Numbered from the stretch's first letter, positions 16,864 through 25,731 are shown. The stretch: DNA of 64,000 nucleotides from Wocania_A sp965224845 (GCA_965224845.1 CBDDAJ010000015.1:558001-622000), one strand, 5' to 3'. Made by a program: numbers and translations. Notes: generated from the sequence alone by a model not told the origin.

Positions 16864-17676
16864 ATGAAAAAAATATTTTCTTTAGCCGCTATAATCCTTT
16901 TAATAAGCTGTAAAGACCAAATAAATAAAAAAGAAGTAAAACCTGAAGACACTAAGGAAGTTGTTAAAAAGAAACGGCCCCTGGCCATCGAAAATGATAA
17001 ATTCTTTACGATTGATGGCAAGAAAATGCTGTATGGTGGAAAAAACAAAAATCAGCATTTTGACATAACCGGCTACCTGCTTAAGGATAAACAGTTTCAT
17101 TATGGAATAGGCCGTGAAAAATTTCCTGCCTTACTAAACCCGGAATTTATTTCTGTTGCAGAAGCAAACAAAGTTTGGGCAGATAGTACCAGGTTTTTGC
17201 TAGCGCGATCTGGTAATGACGTTAAGGCATATTCTGTTAAAGACCTAACAAGACACGAGATTGTAAATGACGTTTTAGACGGACAACCTATTATGGCCGC
17301 ATATTGCATATTGGCAGATTTAGGGGCTATTTATAAGCGAAATTATGGCGATAAAGAACTAACATTTGCTCTTAGCGGATACACCTATTATGATAAAGAT
17401 GTATGGAATGGATTAGATGGATTTGTGTTTTGGGACAGGGAAACAGAAAGTCTTTGGTGGCCATTAATTGGAAAAGCTGTATCCGGACCTTTAAAAAATG
17501 TAAAACTTATAGAGATGGATAAAAACAAATGGAGCGATACCTCCTGGAAACATATACGAGATAATTATCCGAATGCAAAAGTTTTAAAATCTGGACAAGA
17601 CTTTGAAAGACCAACTGAATGGAAAAAATTAGAAGATGTCACCTCCATAGTAGAAAACTTTTCAATTGAAAAATAA
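16864..17676 (+). CDS. DUF3179-family lipoprotein
   Basis: Exported protein of 270 residues with lipobox LISC (MKKIFSLAAIILLISCKDQ). It carries the family core: FPALLNPEFISVAEANKVWA, then AYSVKDLTRHEIVNDVLDGQ, then MAAYCILADLGAIYKRN, DRETESLWWPLIGKAVSGPL and DTSWKHIRDNYPNAKVL. The conserved Tyr-Cys of the usual TYCPLC motif is reduced here to YCILAD, losing the second Cys. Biochemical role unknown. ATG 16864 is preferred to an in-frame ATG at 16795 because it begins a proper signal peptide. Confidence 0.82.
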   Translation: MKKIFSLAAIILLISCKDQINKKEVKPEDTKEVVKKKRPLAIENDKFFTIDGKKMLYGGKNKNQHFDITGYLLKDKQFHYGIGREKFPALLNPEFISVAEANKVWADSTRFLLARSGNDVKAYSVKDLTRHEIVNDVLDGQPIMAAYCILADLGAIYKRNYGDKELTFALSGYTYYDKDVWNGLDGFVFWDRETESLWWPLIGKAVSGPLKNVKLIEMDKNKWSDTSWKHIRDNYPNAKVLKSGQDFERPTEWKKLEDVTSIVENFSIEK

Positions 17677-17683
17677 TACTCTT

Positions 17684-17750
17684 TTCAAACAAAGTATAAC
17701 CGCAATTTAGTAACTTAATCCCATTAACTAACCGTTATAAACCGATGTAT
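17684..17750. repeat. attC-like site 10, right edge of array
   Basis: TTCAAAC-like left box followed by AAAGTATAACCGCAATTTAG; TATAAC (17695-17700) pairs with GTTATA (17734-17739). The right box is diverged. This is the last repeat of the type seen before ordinary spacing resumes. Confidence 0.4.
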
Positions 17751-17772
17751 ATAATGCTGGTAAAATTATAGA

Positions 17773-18582
17773 GTGAAAGCATTTGAAGTTATAAAAGAAT
17801 TTTACAAACCAATTCAGCCAACTGTTAAGGCTGATGACAAAAACATTAGTTATCAGGAAAAACAACCAGATAAAAACGTTGCTAATTTTATATATTGCTT
17901 TTGGCAATTAAAAACTCGTAACCCGCTAAAGCATCCTTTTGTGTATCGTGTGGTTTCAGACGGCTGTATTGATATTCTTTTCAATCACAAACAACCCTCA
18001 GAAAGTTTTGCTGTTGGCTTTTGCCGCAAATACTCTGAATTTGAGATCGGAAAAGAATTCGATTATATTGGTATTCGTTTTTTCCCTGCAGCATTCCCCG
18101 TTTTATTTGGAATTAATGCTAAACTATTGGTTGGGCAAACACTAGAGCTTAAACAAATATTGCCTGATTTTTCAGAATGGATTCAAACCAATCTGATACA
18201 AGATTTATCTTTTGAAAAAATAGTTCCGCTGTTTAATAATAAATTACACGATATAATTTATAGCAAAGTCTTTAACCCTGATCCCAGGTTTTTCAATTCA
18301 TTAAACTTGATTTTGAAAAGAAATGGGGTTTTGGATACCGAAAAAGATTTGGATATCGGTATAAGCTCAAGGCAGCTAAGAAGGATTTTTAATTTTTATA
18401 TTGGTACAACGCCAAAAGCATTTAGTAATATCGTTCGTTTTCAATATATTTTAAATTCGAGCCCTTCACAAAACCTTAAAAATAATAAGCTCTATTTTGA
18501 TGTAGGTTTCTTTGACCAGGCTCATTTTATTAAAACATTCAAAACGTTTTATGGTATAACACCTTCCAAAGCCTTCGGGTAG
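17773..18582 (+). CDS. AraC-family transcriptional regulator
   Basis: 269-residue one-component regulator. The N-terminal ligand-type domain (NVANFIYCFWQLKTR, DGCIDILFNH, GIRFFPAAFPVLFGI) resembles the DUF6597 sensor domain. The C-terminal HTH part (about 190-269) reads SSRQLRRIFNFYIGTTPKAF, followed by FDVGFFDQAHFIKTFKTFYG and ITPSKAF. The start is GTG 17773, 23 bases past the last attC-like repeat; no ATG gives a full N-terminal domain. It probably regulates the VOC protein gene that begins 68 bases downstream on the same strand. Confidence 0.85.
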   Translation: MKAFEVIKEFYKPIQPTVKADDKNISYQEKQPDKNVANFIYCFWQLKTRNPLKHPFVYRVVSDGCIDILFNHKQPSESFAVGFCRKYSEFEIGKEFDYIGIRFFPAAFPVLFGINAKLLVGQTLELKQILPDFSEWIQTNLIQDLSFEKIVPLFNNKLHDIIYSKVFNPDPRFFNSLNLILKRNGVLDTEKDLDIGISSRQLRRIFNFYIGTTPKAFSNIVRFQYILNSSPSQNLKNNKLYFDVGFFDQAHFIKTFKTFYGITPSKAFG

Positions 18583-18649
18583 TTTGTCCGATTTTTACAA
18601 TTTCAACTATTTTTCTCATCCTAGATTTGTACCAACAAAAAAAGAAAAA

Positions 18650-19096
18650 ATGAGACATTTATTATTAATCACATTTGCTCTAATTGGATGTTGGACAAAT
18701 GGACAAACACAAAACAAAATGAAACTGAATGCAGGAATTATTACGGAAAAATTAGCTGAAACAAAAGAATTTTACACTAATGTTTTAGATTTTGGGATTA
18801 CCTTCGAAAATGATTTTTATCTTTTAATGCATACGCCTAATCACCAGGCAGAGTTAAGTTTTCTATTACCCAGGCACCCTAGTCAAAAACCTATTTTTCA
18901 AACAGCATTCAATGGTAAGGGGGTTTATTTAACTATAGAAGTAGAAGATGTTGATAAAGTTTATAAAACCCTTAAAAACAAAGGCATTCCAATACAAATT
19001 GAAATTAGAAATGAAGCCTGGGGAGATAGGCATTTTGCCATTGTTGATCCAAACGGAATAGGAATTGATATTGTTACATATACCAAGCCCCAATAA
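18650..19096 (+). CDS. Exported VOC-superfamily (glyoxalase-fold) protein
   Basis: 148-residue protein from MRHLLLITFALIGCWTNGQ, a signal sequence with a possible lipobox LIGC, then one VOC domain: KLNAGIITEKLAETKEFYTN, ending GDRHFAIVDPNGIGIDIVTY. Typical metal ligands are incomplete: the first His position is absent and only part of the C-terminal set is visible, so catalysis is uncertain. Export is unusual for VOC proteins. ATG 18650 is chosen over the upstream in-frame ATG at 18584 because it opens the signal peptide and follows an A-rich tract. Probably expressed with the preceding AraC gene. Confidence 0.75.
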   Translation: MRHLLLITFALIGCWTNGQTQNKMKLNAGIITEKLAETKEFYTNVLDFGITFENDFYLLMHTPNHQAELSFLLPRHPSQKPIFQTAFNGKGVYLTIEVEDVDKVYKTLKNKGIPIQIEIRNEAWGDRHFAIVDPNGIGIDIVTYTKPQ

Positions 19097-19279
19097 TAAT
19101 AAAAGTAAAAAAATATTGCAAACTTAAAGCGTAGATAAAAAATAGAGGCATAAGTACTTCATTAAAGGTGAATTTTATAAATTTAAGGTCAGGTTAGAAG
19201 CCAGAAAGTTAGTATATATAATCCTGCACTTTTCATACATAAAACAGTTAGGTAATATTAAAGATACAGATAGCAAAAC

Positions 19280-20134
19280 ATGAAAGAATATCTAAATAAA
19301 CCCTTTCCTTTTGTTGAAAAGAAAAAACACAAAGTACTTGTCTCTATTCTGTTTTCAATATTTATCTATGTATTTCTGTTAACCTTTCAGCCGTTCGGAA
19401 TATCTACAATTCAGTACTATAAAGGAATATTTATTGCTGGGTTTTCGGGGATTTCCTTTATCGTATTAATGCTTAGTTTTTTTGTTACTCCAATTGTTCT
19501 GAAAAAAAAATTGGATCTTAAAAAATGGAATATAAAGAGCGCATTGATTTTCATTATTGTTCAATTTTTAATAATCACTATACTAAATTGGACTTATAAT
19601 TCTATTGTTGGAAAAGATATTACAGAACAACACAGTTTGTTATTTTTTGTTTTTATTACCACTTCTGTAGGCATCATTCCCACCTTCTTTTTAATTTACT
19701 TTATAGAAAAACATTTAACCCCTAAAAATCAATATATTGCTTCACATTTTGTCAGCAACATTAATACCAAGACCAGCATATTTAAAAATGAAATAATAAG
19801 CTTATTGTCTAAAAATAATAACGAAACGATAACCATTTGTCTAAAAGATTTCTTGTGCATTAAGTCTGAGGGAAATTATCTAAATGTCTACTTTTTAGAT
19901 AACAACAAAACAACGTCAAAGCTAATCCGTAATTCCATTTCTAATATTGAAGAACAATTCAGGTCTTTTGAACAAATAAAGCGTTGTCACCGCTCTTTTT
20001 TAGTTAATTTAGACAAGGTAGAACACATAACAGGTAATGCAAGGCGTCTCAATTTACATGTTCCTAATCTCAATTTTACTATTCCGGTATCAAGAACCTT
20101 CCCGAAAGAAATTTTAAAAAAATTTAATCCCTAA
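19280..20134 (+). CDS. Membrane-anchored LytTR DNA-binding regulator
   Basis: 284 residues. The N-terminal half has four hydrophobic segments (about 20-40, 47-70, 85-105 and 120-145, including FLLTFQPFGI, a phrase typical of this Bacteroidota group). The C-terminal LytTR domain runs from about 180 to the end with FLCIKSEGNYLNVYFLDN, FEQIKRCHRSFLVNLDKVEH and IPVSRTF. It probably acts as a one-component membrane regulator, since no histidine kinase gene is adjacent. A 19-base inverted repeat at 20245-20299 downstream is a possible but unproven site. Confidence 0.88.
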   Translation: MKEYLNKPFPFVEKKKHKVLVSILFSIFIYVFLLTFQPFGISTIQYYKGIFIAGFSGISFIVLMLSFFVTPIVLKKKLDLKKWNIKSALIFIIVQFLIITILNWTYNSIVGKDITEQHSLLFFVFITTSVGIIPTFFLIYFIEKHLTPKNQYIASHFVSNINTKTSIFKNEIISLLSKNNNETITICLKDFLCIKSEGNYLNVYFLDNNKTTSKLIRNSISNIEEQFRSFEQIKRCHRSFLVNLDKVEHITGNARRLNLHVPNLNFTIPVSRTFPKEILKKFNP

Positions 20135-20244
20135 CAAGTTCTTATACTTCTTTCCTGTTTGTATTAAATGCTTCTGTTTTATAAATACAGATTCCCATTT
20201 GTATAAAAACATGCCACTACATCACAAAAATTGGTATTAGAGGC

Positions 20245-20299
20245 CTGTTGCACACTACATTTATATAATTAAGTGATGAAAAATGTAGTAGTTGTACAG
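20245..20299. repeat. Large inverted repeat in LytTR/oxidoreductase spacer
   Basis: Left arm CTGTTGCACACTACATTT (20245-20262), right arm AAATGTAGTAGTTGTACAG (20281-20299), 18-base loop. The inner 9 bp (ACTACATTT/AAATGTAGT) are perfect and the outer parts pair with bulges. No T run follows, so it is more likely an operator or mobile-repeat remnant than a terminator. Confidence 0.45.
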
Positions 20300-20384
20300 A
20301 TTATTTTGGTATTAACCACAACCTTTTCGTTCAAATAACGGGAAAACAATTGAGTTGCCATTACTATAGAATAAGATAATACTT

Positions 20385-22145
20385 GTGAAAAGCATCGTTA
20401 AATACTTACCGTTTGTATTCATTATTACATTAAGTGTTTTTGCCAAAAGGTTGGAGTTTAAAATGCAAAGTGTACAACCTTTCGTGCTTGTTTTTACCGG
20501 GCTCATACTTATCAATTTTGCAGTAGCCTGTCTTTTAAAAATAAAAAACCATTTTCTATACGGAATAACGGGAGTAGCCACATTAGGTGTTATAATGATA
20601 TTTGTTGGCCCTCAAACTGGACAATTATACATCGAAAACATCATTGCAGGCATGTACTTAGGATTATTATTAGCAACCTTAATTCCTCCCATTTTTAAAC
20701 TTAAACCATTTACATACGAGTTTTCAGAAAAAAACTATCCAAAAGTCATCACCAAAAGTGAACAGTTTTACAATATCAACTTAATCCTAAACTTTGTATG
20801 GTCAATTTTATTTATTTCGGCCATACTATTAACAATACTTCGCTATAATAATGATGACGCTGTTAATACTATCATTGCTACTTTGGTTCCTATTATTGTA
20901 TTGTTAGTGCTTGGAATTCCTGCCAGCAAATATTTACCCAATTATTTAATGCAAAAAGTTGGTGGTAAACCCATAGTATTTAACTCTATCAAAGATTTAT
21001 TTGTTTCAATGCCTTATGGCCTAAACAAAGCAAAAGCAAAAGGTGTTAATACCATTGTTCAATTTTTTCTAACCGGAGAAGAACCAATAACAGGATACTT
21101 AATTATTCAAGATCAAAAATGTATGTATCATAATGGGGAACATCCTAATCCAAAAACAATAATTTCTTGTGATTCAAAATTGTGGCTCGACATCTCAAAC
21201 AATCAAGTATCAGGAGACAAAGCATATATTAACGGAGAATACACGGTTGAAGGAGACGCCACTATTATATTAACCTTTTCCAATATGTTTGCCCCTCCAG
21301 GCAAAGCATTAAAAAAAGAAAAAGTTGAGTACGTTACTTACAACTATAAGCAGCTTACATCTAAAAAAATTAAAAATGTTGTAGTCTTTGATGGTGGTTA
21401 CAGAAGTAAAAAGAACAGTAAAACCGCATTTATGGTGAACCATTTTATTGATGGGGTAAAAGAAGCGGGTGCTAATGTGGAATATTTTAAACTAAAAAAT
21501 TACAGTATTAATGAGTGTACGGGCTGTTATACCTGCTGGACTAAAAGCCCTGGAGCATGTATCTTTGATAATCCAAATGTGATAGATGATATGGAAATGC
21601 TTCGTAAAAAATACAGGGAAGCAGACCTTGTGGTATTCGCATCTCCATTATATATTTTTAATGTGTCAGGCATTTTAAAATCGTTTATGGATAGGCTATT
21701 ACCTATACTAAAACCTTATATGCTAATGAATGATAAAGGAGCTATCAGACATCCAGACCGTTTCCCTGAAAAAGGAGAGCAAGGGTTTGTTGTGTTTAGT
21801 GCTTCCGGGTTTCCCGAAATAAAACATAATTTTGATGGTTTGATGGGTATGTTTAGAGCTTGGGATGCTCATAACGAAAACTCTCACTTAATGGGAGAAT
21901 TCTATATGCCTGCTGCCGAAATAATTGTTCAACCCGTTTATGCTGGACGTAGAGCGCTAATCAAAACACTATGCATTAAGGCAGGCAAACAAATTATTAA
22001 TCAAGGATTTATAGAACCAGAAATTATGATTCAAGTACAAGACCCATTAGTTACAAAAGAAACCTTTCAACATCAGGCAGATGCCTTTTGGGAAAGCTTA
22101 GATGGTAAAAAGTCATACCTGGCTAATGTTCCGAAAATAAAATAA
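20385..22145 (+). CDS. Membrane / SCP2 / flavodoxin-fold oxidoreductase fusion
   Basis: 586 residues in three parts. Residues 1-185 hold about six membrane segments. Residues about 205-315 form an SCP2-like lipid-binding domain (NTIVQFFLTGEEPITGYLII, then DSKLWLDISNNQVSGDKAYI and GEYTVEGDATIILTF). Residues about 330-560 form a flavodoxin-fold NAD(P)H-dependent FMN reductase (VVFDGGYRSKKNSKTAFMVN, CTGCYTCWTKSPGACIFDN, VFASPLYIFNVSGILKSFMD). The four cysteines near 385-397 resemble the cluster motif of iron-sulfur flavoproteins. Start is GTG 20385. Inferred role: membrane-linked redox chemistry on a lipid-like substrate. Confidence 0.82.
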   Translation: MKSIVKYLPFVFIITLSVFAKRLEFKMQSVQPFVLVFTGLILINFAVACLLKIKNHFLYGITGVATLGVIMIFVGPQTGQLYIENIIAGMYLGLLLATLIPPIFKLKPFTYEFSEKNYPKVITKSEQFYNINLILNFVWSILFISAILLTILRYNNDDAVNTIIATLVPIIVLLVLGIPASKYLPNYLMQKVGGKPIVFNSIKDLFVSMPYGLNKAKAKGVNTIVQFFLTGEEPITGYLIIQDQKCMYHNGEHPNPKTIISCDSKLWLDISNNQVSGDKAYINGEYTVEGDATIILTFSNMFAPPGKALKKEKVEYVTYNYKQLTSKKIKNVVVFDGGYRSKKNSKTAFMVNHFIDGVKEAGANVEYFKLKNYSINECTGCYTCWTKSPGACIFDNPNVIDDMEMLRKKYREADLVVFASPLYIFNVSGILKSFMDRLLPILKPYMLMNDKGAIRHPDRFPEKGEQGFVVFSASGFPEIKHNFDGLMGMFRAWDAHNENSHLMGEFYMPAAEIIVQPVYAGRRALIKTLCIKAGKQIINQGFIEPEIMIQVQDPLVTKETFQHQADAFWESLDGKKSYLANVPKIK

Positions 22146-22286
22146 AATTGATGGTAGATATGTACTAAAATAGCATTGTCAAACAAAAAACAGAGCACAA
22201 CACTCGCTACAATCCTTTGCCGGGTCAATGATAATTTATAAATTTAAAACCACAACCAAAGCTACTGATTCCTATTCCGAAACTCT

Positions 22287-23165
22287 ATGCAACAGAGTCA
22301 TAGTCCAATTGTTGTCGATAATCAAAATAAAATGGAAGAAATAACGATACCAGATTCCATATTAGAACAGGACGATTTAAATGTTCAAATATTCGATTAT
22401 AAATCATCTGAAAATATAAAAAAGCAACGTATAACCCTTTCTAAACATACTTTTAGTTTTTTAATTGAAGGGCAAAAGGAAGTCGTTGGAAGCAAGAACT
22501 CTATTGCTGTTGTGAACACTTCATTTTTGCTAATGCAATCTGGGCGTTGTTTAATGACAGAGAAATTATCACCAGTTAATAAAAATTACCGGAGCATTCT
22601 CTTATTCTTCTCAAATGAGAATATCTTTAACTTTATCAGAACATTTGAAATAAAAGTTAACCAAAACCAAAGTAAAAAATCGGTTTATTCCTTTCCATAT
22701 GATGATTTTTTAAAAAGCTATTTAAAGAGTATTATCCAGATTTCAAAACTACCCCGAAAGAAACAGAAAAATTTACTTCGTATAAAATTGGAAGAAATAC
22801 TGATTTACCTGATTGAAAAAAATGGTAGTGGTTTTCTTCATGCTATGTTTAACCAGAACAACCAACAAAATCAAAAACTCATTTCAGTAGTTGAGACCAA
22901 TAAACTTAATAAATTGTCTATAAAAGAATTAGCCTTCTTGTGTAATATGAGTGTGTCTTCTTTTAAAAGAGCTTTTGTAAAACAGTACAAACAGCCACCT
23001 ATAAAATGGTTTCAAGACCAAAGGTTAGCATACGCTTCTGTATTACTTAGGCAAGAACGAAAACGGCCTTCTGATATTTATTTGGATATTGGCTATGATA
23101 GCCTATCGAGCTTTATACAAGCCTTCAAATCTAAATACGGACAAACGCCAAAACAATACCAGTAG
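22287..23165 (+). CDS. AraC-family transcriptional regulator
   Basis: 292 residues. The N-terminal effector domain (LSKHTFSFLIEGQKEVVGSK, FLLMQSGRCLMTEK) is cupin-like, as in ExsA/YdeR-type regulators. The C-terminal double HTH starts near 210 with LSIKELAFLCNMSVSSFKRA and ends SDIYLDIGYDSLSSFIQAFK, KYGQTPKQY. The ATG at 22287 is within a short palindrome; a second in-frame ATG at 22332 is possible. It precedes a PEBP gene and a VOC gene on the same strand and is the likely regulator of one or both, although PEBP has its own -7 box. Confidence 0.88.
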   Translation: MQQSHSPIVVDNQNKMEEITIPDSILEQDDLNVQIFDYKSSENIKKQRITLSKHTFSFLIEGQKEVVGSKNSIAVVNTSFLLMQSGRCLMTEKLSPVNKNYRSILLFFSNENIFNFIRTFEIKVNQNQSKKSVYSFPYDDFLKSYLKSIIQISKLPRKKQKNLLRIKLEEILIYLIEKNGSGFLHAMFNQNNQQNQKLISVVETNKLNKLSIKELAFLCNMSVSSFKRAFVKQYKQPPIKWFQDQRLAYASVLLRQERKRPSDIYLDIGYDSLSSFIQAFKSKYGQTPKQYQ

Positions 23166-23225
23166 TTTGAGCTTTTAGCAACACTTTTTGAGCTAGTATA
23201 TAAGCTAAGTTACATATAGCCAAGG

Positions 23226-23233
23226 TAATTTTG
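23226..23233 (+). promoter_or_regulatory. Promoter -7 box for PEBP gene
   Basis: TAATTTTG matches the Bacteroidota -7 consensus TAnnTTTG, 31 bases before the ATG at 23265. No clear -33 TTTG was found. Confidence 0.5.
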
Positions 23234-23264
23234 CTACATCATTTAATTATCAAATATTTAAACA

Positions 23265-23819
23265 ATGAAGAAAGCAAATTTAATTCTAGGGCTATTTATC
23301 TTTTCCTTAACAGCAACATTTGGTCAAACCACTTTTACCTTATCAAGTAATAGCCTTGGTGGAGAGGCAACAAAAACAGAGGAATTCAACGGATTTGGTT
23401 GTACTGGTAAAAATCAATCACCACAATTATCTTGGAAAAACGCACCAGAAGGCACAAAAAGTTTCGCTGTTACTATGTACGATCCAGATGCACCAACAGG
23501 AAGTGGATGGTGGCATTGGGTTGTTTTTAACATTCCATCAAATGTTAATGAATTGGTAGAAAACGCAGGAAATACAGAACGAAACTTAATGCCTAAAAAG
23601 GCCATACAAAGTTTAACAAATTTTGGAACAAATGGGTATGGCGGTCCTTGCCCACCAGAAAATCATGGCTTGCATCAATACATTATAACCGTTTATGCTT
23701 TGAAAACAGATACACTTGGGCTTGATAAAAACGCCAATCCGGCAACTGTAGGCTATTACCTTTGGAATAATACTATAGCCAAGGCTAGCATTGTAATGTA
23801 TTATCAAAGAAAGAAATAA
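23265..23819 (+). CDS. YbhB/YbcL-type PEBP-family protein, exported
   Basis: Phosphatidylethanolamine-binding (Raf kinase inhibitor-like) protein, 184 residues. The signal peptide ends near ATFGQ. The ligand pocket is visible: SPQLSWKNAPEGTKSFAVTM, YDPDAPTGSGWWHWVVFNIP and the GPCPPENHGLHQYIITVYAL loop. Bacterial members have no agreed function. It is 7 bases upstream of the VOC gene and probably in one transcript with it. Confidence 0.92.
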   Translation: MKKANLILGLFIFSLTATFGQTTFTLSSNSLGGEATKTEEFNGFGCTGKNQSPQLSWKNAPEGTKSFAVTMYDPDAPTGSGWWHWVVFNIPSNVNELVENAGNTERNLMPKKAIQSLTNFGTNGYGGPCPPENHGLHQYIITVYALKTDTLGLDKNANPATVGYYLWNNTIAKASIVMYYQRKK

Positions 23820-23826
23820 AACAAGG

Positions 23827-24207
23827 ATGAAAATTGATCGTATAGACCATATTGTTTTAACAGTTATAGATATTAATAGAACAATTGAATTCTATACAAA
23901 TGTATTGGGAATGAATATGGTTGAATATGCCAGAGGAAGAAAAGCACTCACTTTTGGTAATCAAAAAATAAACCTACATGAAAAAGGCAAAGAATTTGAA
24001 CCTAAGGCTAACACCCCAACTTGTGGTTCAGCCGATTTATGCTTAATTACTTCAACAACGATTATACAAGTAAACGAAGAGCTGAAAACTAAAGGAATAG
24101 AAATCATTGACGGTATTATTGAACGAACTGGTGCAATTGGAAAAATTAGGTCTCTTTATATAAGAGACCCGGATAAAAACCTGATCGAACTAAGCCATTA
24201 CGAATAA
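23827..24207 (+). CDS. VOC-family metalloenzyme-like protein
   Basis: 126-residue cytoplasmic protein of the glyoxalase/fosfomycin-resistance fold. KIDRIDHIVLTVIDINRTIE supplies His8, INLHEKGKEF a second His near 51, and IRDPDKNLIELSHYE the C-terminal Glu, so a full metal site is present. It resembles YwbC/'virulence' VOC proteins. Substrate unknown. Directly downstream of the PEBP gene. Confidence 0.9.
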   Translation: MKIDRIDHIVLTVIDINRTIEFYTNVLGMNMVEYARGRKALTFGNQKINLHEKGKEFEPKANTPTCGSADLCLITSTTIIQVNEELKTKGIEIIDGIIERTGAIGKIRSLYIRDPDKNLIELSHYE

Positions 24208-24384
24208 ATAACTGCCACCAAACATCACTCGTGGCTCTGCGCTCTATGCAACAGCGAAATACGCTATAAAACGGTGAGCTATACCTTATTTTCCTACGTA
24301 AAATAGTTTTACTACTTTCACTCCATAAATCAATGTATCGCTACTTAGTACTGGGTACATAATTTAAAATAACTATAGTAAAAT

Positions 24385-25272
24385 ATGATTTTAGAAAAAA
24401 AAATCCCTATAAAATACTGGTTTAATATAATTAAGTGGGACCTACTGAGGGTATCTATATTTGCTACAATTATATTTTCTTTATCGAAATATTTAGTAGC
24501 TTTAAATATTCCTATTTCAATTGGGGCATTTTTAGGAACTGCTATTGCTTTGGTACTTTCTTTTAAACTAAGTCAGTCTTATGATAGATGGTGGGAAGCT
24601 AGAAAAATTTGGGGAGCGATAGTTAATGACTCCAGAACTTTAGTAATACAACTTAAAGGATTTGTAAAACAGGAAAGTAGACTATTAGCAAACCAAATGG
24701 CTTACAGGCAGATTGCTTGGTGCTATGCTCTGTCGCAAAATTTGAGAAACAAAAATGCCTCTGAAAACATAAATGAATTTATCACTGAGCAGGAATTAAA
24801 ATCTATTAAAAGCCAAAATAACATCCCTTTAGGCTTATTAAACAATCATGCTTATGATTTATCGCTATTACATGAGAAAAAGTTAATTAATGATTACCAA
24901 CAAATTCAAATAGATACTACGCTAGTAAAGCTTTGTGCTTCAATGGGAAAAGCCGAACGCATTAAAAACACAGATTTTCCTAAAACATATAGGCTAACAT
25001 TACATTTGTTCATCTATATTTTTTTAATAACACTTTCTTTGTCTTTAGCAGACATCCATAATCTAGTAGAAATACCCTTTATGGTTTTTATTTCTATTCC
25101 GTTTTTTTTACTTGAGAAAATCGCATTCAATATTCAAGATCCTTTCGAAAATAAACCTACAGATATACCTATGACGAGTATCTCTAGAACTATAGAAATA
25201 AATATTAAGCAACAGTTAGGCGCAAAAAACATACCTGAACCCATAATTTCAGATAGGTTCTATATCTTATAA
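24385..25272 (+). CDS. Bestrophin-like (UPF0187) anion channel
   Basis: 295-residue membrane protein. Hallmarks of the bacterial bestrophin family: a first membrane helix with IGAFLGTAIALVLSFKLSQS, then YDRWWEARKIWGAIVNDSRT, a long helical middle and two further hydrophobic segments at about 210-240 (LTLHLFIYIFLITLSLSLAD and FMVFISIPFFLLEKIAFNIQ), then DPFENKPTDIPMTSISRTIE. Bacterial homologues form pentameric ion channels. It stands alone between the PEBP-VOC pair and a small membrane protein. Confidence 0.9.
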   Translation: MILEKKIPIKYWFNIIKWDLLRVSIFATIIFSLSKYLVALNIPISIGAFLGTAIALVLSFKLSQSYDRWWEARKIWGAIVNDSRTLVIQLKGFVKQESRLLANQMAYRQIAWCYALSQNLRNKNASENINEFITEQELKSIKSQNNIPLGLLNNHAYDLSLLHEKKLINDYQQIQIDTTLVKLCASMGKAERIKNTDFPKTYRLTLHLFIYIFLITLSLSLADIHNLVEIPFMVFISIPFFLLEKIAFNIQDPFENKPTDIPMTSISRTIEINIKQQLGAKNIPEPIISDRFYIL

Positions 25273-25326
25273 AAAACAACACACAACACTTTTACGATTA
25301 ATAATTGAGAATAAATCAGAAGGAAA

Positions 25327-25731
25327 ATGTTCAATCAAGCTATAGAATCGGTTAAAAGGCACCCCAACAAACTCTTTTTAATAGACGGATTGGGAGCAAT
25401 ACTATCAGCTTTTTTATTAGGTGTTGTATTGGTTAAATTAGAACGGTTTTTTGGAATTCCCTGCTATGCCCTGTATTTCCTTGCAGCCCTACCTATATGC
25501 TTCGCTGTTTATGATTTCTACTGTTACAGAAAAAAGAAAAATAACCCGGAAAAATTCTTAAAAGGCATTGCCATTATAAATTTACTTTATTGTGGCATAT
25601 CCATTGTTACTGCATGGTATCACTCTAAAACCATAACGCCTTTAGGCTGGTCTTATATAATACTTGAAGTTTTGATTGTAATAGCGCTCGCTATAATAGA
25701 ATTAAGAGTAGCAAATAAAATAAGCTTATAA
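25327..25731 (+). CDS. Hypothetical four-helix membrane protein
   Basis: 134 residues with four hydrophobic segments (about 20-42, 48-66, 82-100 and 105-125), no signal peptide and no recognised family motif. It begins 54 bases after the bestrophin-like gene on the same strand and may be cotranscribed. Similar small membrane proteins are common hypotheticals in flavobacteria. Function unknown. Confidence 0.7.
   Translation: MFNQAIESVKRHPNKLFLIDGLGAILSAFLLGVVLVKLERFFGIPCYALYFLAALPICFAVYDFYCYRKKKNNPEKFLKGIAIINLLYCGISIVTAWYHSKTITPLGWSYIILEVLIVIALAIIELRVANKISL

Larger units (their letters stand above)
6743..17750. mobile_element. Integron-like gene-cassette array without a visible integrase
   Basis: About 11 kb in which genes alternate with imperfect inverted repeats resembling integron attC sites. 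Seen directly: GTTAGGGCAC (6743) before the first gene is the exact reverse complement of GTGCCCTAAC (7793) after it. GTTAGCAGC (7919) before the second gene is the exact reverse complement of GCTGCTAAC (8882) after it. Each intergenic repeat has outer boxes, a short unpaired spacer and an 8-18 bp inner stem. Genes start 9-26 bases after the right box and end 0-9 bases from the next left box. Sites 1-4 are well formed; the later ones (11.8-17.7 kb) are partial or decayed. No tyrosine recombinase, attI or Pc promoter is visible, so if this is an integron it is an integrase-less cluster or the distal part of a longer array. Confidence 0.65.

Noticed and set aside
6743..17750. Insertion sequence or conjugative element explaining the accessory region
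   Set aside because: No transposase, relaxase, integrase or target-site duplication was found; the repeats are paired hairpins between single genes rather than terminal repeats of one element.
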